In this document: one piece after another, positions 28,882 through 37,358 of the stretch | Position numbering within the stretch: the stretch's first letter is position 1 | How the letters are laid out: the number at the start of each line of letters is the position of its first letter | Source of the DNA: Hemicentrotus pulcherrimus | Lineage: Eukaryota; Echinodermata; Echinoidea; Camarodonta; Strongylocentrotidae | Direction: 5' to 3' | Length of the DNA: 37,358 nucleotides | Assembly: GCA_003118195.1 (NCBI GenBank) | Contig: BEXV01002426.1 | Span: 3,835 to 41,192 of the forward strand | The notes under the pieces: model-generated | What the model was told of the DNA's origin: nothing | Seen by the model: the letters and a program-made list of their open reading frames with translations, nothing else | The model's database searches: none | Translations under genes and position numbers: made by a program

Positions 28882-31800
28882 GTTTCAATATGATTTTCTT
28901 CCCTTCTTCATAATCTGAAATTTTTCATTCATATCTTTTTTTTCTGAATTATTGTCCTTACATGTTGCACATTGATGTTTTTACAATTCCTTTTTGTTTT
29001 AATTATCTCCCCTTTAACTATGCACTCTAACAAAAAAAAAACACTATGATTTGCAGATGAGCAGATGTGCACCAATGGCTGAGCTCCATACATAAGCACC
29101 CATGTTGAGTCTTATTAACCATGAAAGCAGGCTGCTGATTGGCTACTGACGATCATACCAATCATCTGTGTGAATAGGTCATTGCACTCCAGCGATTAAT
29201 AAGAGAATGATTTGTGGATGCAAGCTCATACGCGATTGGCTGATTTGTGTTGTAACATGTATTGTTGAGGTCTGATTGGTCAGAGTGCGTCTTTGTGCTG
29301 TACTTGTGTGATTGTGTGTGTGTGTGTGTGTGTAATGTATGTGCATATGTGTGTATGTATGTACATTACCTTGTTACATGTACATGTATCTATGTGTCAT
29401 TAAACTGTACAGGATACTATTTTAAACTCGGTAATTATATGTTTCTCAAGTTAATTATCATTTTTGATGGGTTATCTTCAGTAGAACTTTAGTATTAAAA
29501 TTCAAGAACACTGTAAATCTGATCACTTTTCTTTATTAACAAATGCCACCATTTACTTTCAATTTTGATATCACTTAGGATGATGAATACCGGTACAACA
29601 TTGCATGAATAATATGAACAAAGAATATAACAAATTCTATTTAGACCTTCCTACCCCAGCCCCTCCCCACACACACATCCCACATACACCCCCACACACA
29701 CCCCCACACACACCCCACACCCCTCCCACACACACACACCTTACTATGTAGATTTACCCATTTTTGTTTTTTCATGCATATCAATAAAAGCATTGCCATC
29801 TTATTTGTGTCTTAACTCATACAATAGACACTTGTTTGATGTCAATATACATATACATGTACACTGTAGAAGAATATTTTCATTTTACATTTTGCAAGTT
29901 ATATATACTGGTTTCCCTCCTTCATACTACCGGTATACGAGAAATCTATTTACCAAACCCCAAATGGTCCAAGCCATCCTTTTTCCCTAACCCTTATCCC
30001 ATTGGCTTTTACACACTGCATATACATGCCAATTTAGCTTAGTCTTTCACACACTACTTTAAAAGTCCACATGTATGCATGCATACATTATTGATAGATT
30101 CAGGCACCACCACTATAACTTCTCAATAATTCCAGTATTTAATCTCCTTTTCCAATTCAAATGCATTATCAGTTATGTAGGAACACATTTTAGTTACATG
30201 TGTATGAAGATGCTCATACTACTGATGTACAAAGTAGATCAACTTTTATAAACGTGTGTTTGTTTGAAAGCATTGAATTTATAGTTGTGATTATATGTAG
30301 TTGCTTGCCTGTCCTCTGTGCAAAGTTGTCATTTATTTCCTACTCTCTGAATAATAATTAGTGGTTATATGAATACCCATATCATCATCACTAATTGTAA
30401 TTTCTAAAGCTGGAAAAATTAGGACAATATTGCTGAGAGCCATGCAATATGCAGCATAATACTAGTCTGCATGTCAAGGGTCCCGTTGCAAAAAACTTAC
30501 AATTGATGGTAACTTTGCCATCAATGGCAACTACCATGGTAACAGGGCACAATAGCCAATCAGAATCAAGGTTTCCATGGTAAAGTTACCATCAATGGTA
30601 AGTTTTGTGCAATGGGCCAAGGTGTACTAGAGGAATGATACATTGTAAATGTAAGAATGTATACATGGTGATATGAATGTGTAGCAGCAAAGTACTAATT
30701 GTATAACAGTCAAATTGAGTGTTACTTTGTCCTGTAAATATCATGCAATATTTTTATTTATTTTACTGGAAACACAAAAGCATTATTTTCGAATTGGCAA
30801 GGTATTAAAATTAGCTGAAATAAATTGAAACGTGCTACTGTCCCTGAGTGTGTACGTAATATGGTTATCAATTGGAACACTTTAAACATGTATGCATTGT
30901 GTCTGTAGATGGTGATAAAGAGTCACATCCACTCATTCTATTGTAATCTATTGTCTTCCAAGGTGTTAATCTACCGGTAACGTTAATTTTCATTAGGATA
31001 AAAATTGGAAATTATTTTGGGGGCATTTATTACATGTATGTGAGACTTACGAAATGCATCGATGAACTAATACAGGACAAACTGACCTTGAATTTGCAGC
31101 TAAATTGTAATGTAACTAGGTTTACAAGTTGTAAGATACATGTCTACATCTATGAGGGTTGATTTCTCTGAATGTTTGTGCGACCATGATGTATGTCCAC
31201 GTCAAAGCATCCGCAAACTGCATGGCTTAATTTTGCAGCTTATAAAGTATTCTGTTATATTTCAGTTCCCGAATGAGTACGGTAGATAATGAATGATTAA
31301 CTGTCCCCTTGTCATATATATCCTCGTATTCCTTTTTATTGTAAATTTATGAGTACATGCTGCTTTTTTTGCCAGATATCATTTGTGTAGACACAGGTTG
31401 TATCTGACTTTTACCATAAAGAAGAGAAAGTATTTTGGCCCTTTTTTTTTTAATGAAATAACAGCAGTTGTATAGAGTTTGATATCTTTTAAAGACACAA
31501 TCTGTTAGTACTTATATGCAAGTGAGCAAAATGAAAAGAGTTCACTTTAACTCTTGTCTGTTGCAATGCATACATGTTCATTGTAGAGAGCTTACAAGCT
31601 AGCTAACTAAAGTATCTTGTGTATGTCTTGAAAAAAGTTAAAAAACCAAAGAAAATGCAGAACAGTTATATATTACAGTATCAAAACATCACTCATAAAT
31701 GCACTTTTTACTGTTTTTAAAATGTAAAACAGTTTGTTCGCAAATGATATTATATTGTAGTACATTGTAGAAGTTTACTAAAAAAAATATACTTGTATCT

Positions 31801-32002
31801 AAATGTAAAACTAATAAACATATGTGTATATGTTCTATGCACAAAGTTGAAATGTATTTCCATATTTATAGCAGTAGAAACTCATCCTGCAGCACTGACT
31901 ATCGGATGGATAAAGCTCTGAGCATCTGATTGGTCAATCAGCTGATTACATCACTCATTAACCAGCCAATCACGTTTGCTTGCACACTGTATTACCATGT
32001 AG
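28882..32002 (+). other. Intron W19-W20 (3.1 kb)
   Basis: Holds a (TG)n run at about 29314-29335, a CACACA/CCCCACAC tract at about 29665-29742 and a palindromic element at 30482-30616. The rest is AT-rich DNA. I found no further linker exon. Confidence 0.7.
30482..30616. mobile_element. Palindromic element with ~38-bp arms
   Basis: CCCGTTGCAAAAAACTTAC then ATTGATGGTAACTTTGCCA at the left are mirrored by TGGTAAAGTTACCATCAAT then GGTAAGTTTTGTGCAATGGG at the right. It is a 135-bp fold-back, MITE-like unit without coding content. Confidence 0.85.
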
Positions 32003-32134
32003 ATACAAGATGACTTGGACGCTGTGCTGAAAACGTTCCCCAATTACCCTAGTACTCCGTCTGTAGAGACGCCTACTTATGCCCCGCCCCCTGTCAGATC
32101 AGCTCCGCCCAACACCGCTCCCAAGCCAAGACAG
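32003..32134 (+). CDS. VCL: Vinculin linker exon W20 (proline-rich, phase 0-0)
   Basis: 44 codons. The acceptor is ATTACCATGTAG, with a poor pyrimidine tract, and the donor CAG|gttgac. The translation IQDDLDAVLKTFPNYPSTPS VETPTYAPPPVRSAPPNTAP KPRQ starts with a short acidic amphipathic piece and continues as Pro/Thr-rich linker. APPPVRSAPP and APKPRQ are SH3-type candidates. Both splice sites are weak, suggesting optional use. Confidence 0.78.
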
Positions 32135-33322
32135 GTTGACCAATCACTGCATCCCGTGTCCTGTTCATTTATTCATTTATTCATGAGTGCTGTCCACAAT
32201 TAGAATATTCATTAGTTGTGTTTGCATCATGCCACTGTTTTGACATGTCTGTTTTTCATGCTTTTTAAAATCATATGTTATAAGTTGTATTGTGATTCTG
32301 ACATCCATTTTTGGTATTTTTTTCTTCAAAGATATGGTTACTCTTCTAACTGAACTCTTATTGATATAAAGTCCTCCCAATTTGCAGGTGTACAGATACC
32401 CATAAATTGCAGAGGTGTAACATAAATTTCCTCCAATTCCCAATTACCCCCCAAAATCAGTAGCCATCGTACAGGAAGCTCATTCAACAAACTTTAGTAT
32501 CCTATGATGCCCTGTCATTCATTTGAATGTGTTTAATAACAAAAATATCCAGAAACCTGGATAGATGATAGAGCATCTTGCAACTGTGAGTAGGCATTCG
32601 GTTGCGTATCACAGTAGTTGAAGTCACCTACATGTATCTGATCCAAATAAACCCTCAATAATGTTCCCATTGTTTATACACATCCCTATAGCTAATAGGA
32701 ATTGAATCAAACCTTTAGAAAAGAGTTCTCCCACTCACCGATTGATATGTTAATGAAAAAAATAGTTATTTTGTAAGTTACAGGACACGTCAACAGATCC
32801 CTTACCTTCTTTAAAAAAAAATATATTCCAGTTTTACAGCATACAAATAACTTTAGATGTTCTTGAATCAATGTACAGCGATGTTTATTCTGTGATGGTA
32901 GATTGTGTGTAAGCATGTGATTCAAGTAATTATTAAGTGTTTGGATGTAGTGTGTGTATATATAGAAGCATATTTATATTAACTTTGTGGAACGTACACA
33001 TCATCAATATCATATCATTTCTTAGACTACAAAGTGCATTGAAAATGTTAGTACACATTCGTGGTCACTACTTTATACAGGTGTGTTAGAGTTACATGTA
33101 ATTCTCTCTTGTATTCTGAAACACACATATTATTTGAATTGATCTAATCATCATATTCCTGCATCACAAGAAATGTGTTAATGATACTAACTTCATTATT
33201 TTTAAGCTTCTTTTACCCCAAGAAGAGTGAAATTTGGGGGGAATGTATGACAATAATCTGATTGTATCAGTTTCAAGTCAACTTCCTTCACCAAGTATTC
33301 TCACAATGTTTCCTACATTTTT

Positions 33323-33613
33323 GCTATGGTCACATTACCCAAAAGTAGCCTGCTCGACGGCCGAGCGGCGAGTTTTTAACCAATTCTGCCCGGCGGCCGC
33401 TCAGGCACTGCTCATTTTTAGGGCATCGCTCGGTCGCCGCTGAAGTTTTAGTGCGGAGTTAAAATTTGGGCGGCGCCTGCTCACTTTTCACGCGCCACCC
33501 AAAATACGCTTGTCTGGGCAGTCGCCGCCCGGGCACCGACCTAATCGCTAGGCAATGCCTAAATTCCAGCAGCAACCGATCGGGCGGTTGCTGCTCTGAT
33601 TTGTTACCATAGC
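33323..33613. mobile_element. GC-rich MITE-like element
   Basis: GCTATGGTCACATTACC at the left and TTTGTTACCATAGC at the right are inverted. The interior is packed with CpG (GACGGCCGAGCGGCG, CCGGCGGCCGCTC, GTCGCCGCCCGGGC), in sharp contrast with the AT-rich intron. The termini resemble those at 8202-8326. I read the CpG richness as a property of the element, not as a promoter island. Confidence 0.78.
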
Positions 33614-35278
33614 TTTAGGCTCAGCAGTAATAGGGTCTTACACTGTTTCCAAATATTTCCACTATTTACAAGTTTGTCATTACCATTGAATGTTACAGTG
33701 TACATGGTTGGAACATAACGAAATACAATATCGTAAAACACTGGATGTACTAATAATTCATTTTTCTTCCATACAGCTATGGAAAATGCATGTAACAGTT
33801 GTTTATGTTACCTTACTCTGACTAACTTGCGTTACTGTTGTCATTTATGAAGTGTGTTTTGACTAATCATCTTGTTTACGTTTGAATTCAGCGCTAAGTG
33901 TTGGCAGTGCATATCAACTCGGCCTCCATCTTTTGTCCACACTATGTGTGCTTGTATTGAACAGCTCAATGTGAACAATGCAGACCAACTTATGTTACAC
34001 ATGTATTTTTCCCATAAGGCTTTGCTCTGTACTTTTATATTCAAAAATCTTGGAGAAAATGTTATATATCATTGCTAACAACAATAAATGTTATATTCAA
34101 ATGGAGTTCAAGATGTTAAGATTAAATCAGCACATGCATTCATAATTAGTTCCCCTGCAGCTTTTATTATCAATTGAACTCCTTACCTACTTGAATCCTT
34201 AATCTTCACTAAGAATACTCCTTTCCAGATATGTTTGAACATGAAAAAGTAGTTTATGAAGACCCAACTGCATATTTGTTTTAATGGAGATGAAAACAAT
34301 CTCATTCATATATACAGACCATGTTAATTTCCTTTTATTTGGAGATAAAGAATTTATGGTATTTGCTAATTTCAAAAAGTTTCAATAAATTTTGCATCTA
34401 CAGCAAACAAAGCACTGCCCCAAAAGATGTACATCTGTTCTGCATAATGTGAATCACCCTCATGAAACGATATTTGATTTGAAAATGAACTATTGTCAAG
34501 CATCTGAATTTTATTTTAACTATTGAAGGAGCACATCTGCAGACAAAGTGTGTAATTCTTATGCTAATTCCAAAGCCTTCAGGTTATGCAATGATTTTAT
34601 TTCATGCGGTAGTTTTTAGCATGAAATTTTTATCAATATTTTACGAAGGAGAATATAATTCTGTCAAACAGATCCTCTTCTAACTAGAAAAGATAAGAGA
34701 GAGAGAGAGAGAAAGAGAGCAAAAAGCATTTATTGCCATTTCTTTTTAATTTTCTTAGAATTCATTTACCGGTAGTTAGTTCATCCACCGTCTTCACGAT
34801 CAACCATTTGTTTGCTCATATTTTCACTGGCTTTCTTACAATGTAAAGAAAGAAGACAATAATGTATGTCCATCACACATCTAAATATACTTATAATTTT
34901 TATTTTTTAAAAATCATTCCATCTAGTGATTAATGGAGATAAAACAGTCACTACTTGTTTTTAATAATTTTGGAATCAGTTGATTTAGTTTCTGTGTCAC
35001 ATACAAAGTCATTGAAATGAAAAGAAGAAAATGTAGGTTCAGAAAGTGTGAGGTGTAGACAAAATTTATCAAGCCCCTCTGGGCTTGGGTAGCCCAAGAT
35101 TATAATAAGTGAAAATTTTTCTAAAAATTGCTGAATATATCTGGAGCCAATGTCAATAATGAAACAAACCTGTGAATTACAATTTAATCACCTAAATGGT
35201 CATGTAAGACAGCAGAAGAAAAAAATGAAAAATTATAGGCCACAAGGTGTGAAATTCAAATTGCGTTCATATTAGCAA

Positions 35279-35600
35279 CACTATGCATTCCCATTGCATC
35301 TTTAACTTATACATGATGCAATGAGATATGGGGTTTCATAGATAATATTTGCAATTTCTATAGCATTATTAGCTTATACCCGGTTCAGTCAGCAAAAGCT
35401 AGGTTTTATGTAAGTAATACTGTGAACTCCCATTGCACTATTGTCTTATACCGGTTCAGTCAGACATGGGGTCTCATGTAAGTAATACTGTGAACTCCCA
35501 TTGCATTATTATCTTATACCCGGTTCAGTCAGACATAGGGTTTTATACAAGTACTACAAGTAATACTGTGAACTCCCATTGCATTATTATCTTATACCAG
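35279..35600 (+). repeat. ~75-bp tandem array ending at the W21 acceptor
   Basis: Four to five units share CCCATTGCATTATTATCTTATACC and a following GGTTCAGTCAGACAT.GGG, near 35285, 35363, 35428, 35498 and 35576. The last unit is the real exon boundary: CTTATACCAG|GTGCAATCAG. The array is therefore built from copies of the 3' splice site and the first bases of W21. Confidence 0.88.
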
Positions 35601-35697
35601 GTGCAATCAGATGTAGGAGACGTCCGCCAGGCTCTTACAGTCAACCAGGAGCCGATTATGCCACCCCCTCCTGATATGAGTAGACTGCAGTTGGAAG
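35601..35697 (+). CDS. VCL: Vinculin exon W21 (canonical proline-rich neck, part 1)
   Basis: 97 bases, phase 0 to 1. The acceptor is ATTATCTTATACCAG, with a weak pyrimidine tract, and the donor GAAG|gtatat. The translation VQSDVGDVRQALTVNQEPIM PPPPDMSRLQLE aligns with vertebrate [28 protein letters not shown]. The Phe of the vertebrate FPPPPP EVH1-binding motif is Met here (MPPPPD), which may weaken Ena/VASP binding. Confidence 0.93.
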
Positions 35698-36535
35698 GTA
35701 TATATTGTACATTAAATTGAACTCAAACCTTTGAGAAAGAGCATTTTTTAGCCCCCCAAAAAATTGTGTCTGGATGATAATTAATCACATTAATGACATT
35801 ACATTAATCCCCATTAAATCATTTTTAGATTGAGTTTACAACCTTTTTGCTCTCAACAAATGTTTTTAGCTTATTGGGTGGCAGCGGTGGGATAGCTTAG
35901 CAATGAACGTCATTTAAGCTTTAAAGTTTAAAAGCAGAAATGTTGTGTTTTCCCACAGTCAGCAGGGTGTCGGTACAGTCTGCTTTGATGTTCGATTGCA
36001 ATCATGCGGCTCAAAGAAAGTCTATAAACGAGGGATAAGTGTCATGTTCTTCAGACCCAACAGAATTATCTGCACTCCAGTCAATAGCCATCAAATTTCA
36101 TAAAATAAGCCTGACCAAGAAAAACCCATGGCTGCTTGCACATGTTCCCCTTTGACATACTTGGTCTCCCTGCAAACTACAAGATTTGAAATTTTGGGGT
36201 GGCAGCGAGTGGGAAGCCAAGTGCTGTATCTTAGAGTTAACACCATTCTAGGTCTTATTGTATTATTGTATTATATATTGTGCACTTTCAAGAAATATGA
36301 CAATAAAACAATATAATCATGGTAATTACAAAATTAGAATGACAAAAACTATGCATATAAATTTGTAGCAATACTATGAGTGCAAAAGATGGCGGCTAGG
36401 GAACAAGAGAGCAAATTTAATCACTGTCTTTAATAGCAAATGATAGAATTTTTATCTTTCTCAAATGACAGCAAATGTATAATTGAATGCATTAACTGCT
36501 ATTTTCTCTTCTGCTTTATTCCATTCACGTTACAG
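35698..36535 (+). other. Intron W21-W22
   Basis: AT-rich, 838 bases, no gene or clear repeat seen. Confidence 0.7.
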
Positions 36536-36648
36536 AAGCAGCCCCACCCAGGCCACCCCTTCCTGGTGATGTACCACCACCACGCCCACCCCCTCCCGAA
36601 GACACTTCGCTACCGCTCCCAGAGCAAGGCTCTCATCAACCCATTATG
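36536..36648 (+). CDS. VCL: Vinculin exon W22 (canonical proline-rich neck, part 2)
   Basis: 113 bases, phase 1 to 0. The acceptor is TTCACGTTACAG and the donor ATG|gttagt. With the last base of W21 it encodes EAAPPRPPLPGDVPPPRPPP PEDTSLPLPEQGSHQPIM. It aligns with vertebrate [20 protein letters not shown] PPEE...INQPMM. In vertebrates this neck binds SH3 proteins of the vinexin/ponsin family and the Arp2/3 complex. The next exon, starting the five-helix tail (vertebrate MAARQLHDEARKW), is not in the window. Confidence 0.96.
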
Positions 36649-37358
36649 GTTAGTCAAATTATCACTTCCTTCACATTTTGTTTTCTAGTAAAGATGACTG
36701 AGGCTAGGCTGGAATTAGTTAAATAATCACTTTCCTTGACATCAGATGAAAAAGAAATATTCTGCTCATGATAGGTGATAATTGTCAATTCAATTAGAAA
36801 TGATGACCAAAAACTCTTGATCAATGAAATGCTATAGCTAATATTGGTAGGTGTGTTTGGCGGATTCTTAATTTAGAATTGAATTCATCGATCTGACGAT
36901 CCCGAAAAGCAATTCTGCCTGTAGTTACTTGCATTTATTTATGAAATATCCATATTTGACTATTTTATCTAACTTATGAAATAGTATAGATATATCGACT
37001 GCTATGAGAGGCCTAGTTGTTTTTGTAGGCTCAAGCTGGCCGCTCGATCATGGCAGGATGCAACGTCCCCCGAGAGCCAGTATAGAAACAGCTAGGCCTC
37101 GAATATTAAAGCAGGACCAAAAAATCTACCAAGAATTCTCATCCTTATCCCTACCTTATCATTTTGTTGAGTACCGGTAAAGATTAAAAACATCACAGAA
37201 AATCTAAGACCCTGTCTGTTACTCTTCGCGGGAAAGATGACTGAATGTTACAATCATTTGGAAATTGCACACACACTGCACATATTGTATCCGTGCTCGC
37301 ACAAAGAAACTTTATACACATAAACCAATGGGGATCTCATCAAAATTTATTTATGCGG
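36649..37358 (+). other. Start of the intron before the vinculin tail exons
   Basis: Intronic DNA to the window end. It contains a ~93-bp fold-back at 37008-37100 whose arms are GAGGCCTAGTTGTTT and GAAACAGCTAGGCCTC. No tail exon (MAARQLHDEA-like) is present. Confidence 0.75.

Larger units (their letters stand above)
32135..35600 (+). other. Intron W20-W21 (3.5 kb)
   Basis: Contains a GC-rich inverted-repeat element (33323-33613), an AG-rich run near 34697-34720 and a tandem array reaching the W21 acceptor (35279-35600). No gene recognised in the remainder. Confidence 0.7.

Noticed and set aside
33340..33600. CpG island / internal promoter
   Set aside because: The GC-rich stretch is bounded by inverted repeats and no first exon follows. 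It is better explained as a GC-rich transposable element.

Overview
The window is animal nuclear DNA. It holds most of one spliced gene on the + strand: vinculin, the talin- and actin-linked adapter of focal adhesions and cell-cell junctions. Twenty-two coding exons (named W1-W22 here) lie between 5461 and 36648. Every exon joins the next in the correct phase with GT-AG introns and no internal stop. They total 3441 bases (1147 codons). The exon with the start codon is missing: W1 begins where residue ~20 of vertebrate vinculin would be. The C-terminal actin/PIP2-binding tail also lies beyond the window.

The intron repeats suggest a marine invertebrate, most likely a deuterostome such as an echinoderm. 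They include dispersed inverted-repeat elements starting GGGGTGTTTCAC, tRNA-derived SINE-like elements with ATT tails, and a three-unit 'tgatcacgttatctcaagaacc' repeat. The taxon is inference, not proven.

Layout: 1-5460 is intron (or 5' flank) with a 1.4 kb duplicated block joined at an N, a long palindrome, CT-rich satellites and TCAA repeats. W1-W5 (5461-9743) encode the talin-binding D1 head. W6-W9 (11148-15921) encode the ~112-residue repeat region, with two repeats where vertebrates have three. W9-W13 (15759-21099) encode the rest of the head (D3-D4 equivalents). W14-W20 (21965-32134) are seven in-frame exons giving about 380 residues of Pro/Ser/Thr-rich linker with no counterpart in vertebrate vinculin. 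W21-W22 (35601-36648) encode the conserved proline-rich neck.

Two features stand out. First, the seven extra linker exons are all symmetric phase 0-0, and all use donors with a pyrimidine at +3, unlike the core exons. W13 can also join W21 directly in frame. This looks like an optional linker module that would change the head-tail spacing of vinculin. Second, at least four exons (W4, W7, W10, W11) have decayed duplicate copies in neighbouring introns. These include a four-unit identical 255-bp array carrying W4-like sequence that is still open, and a W11 copy split by a transposon.
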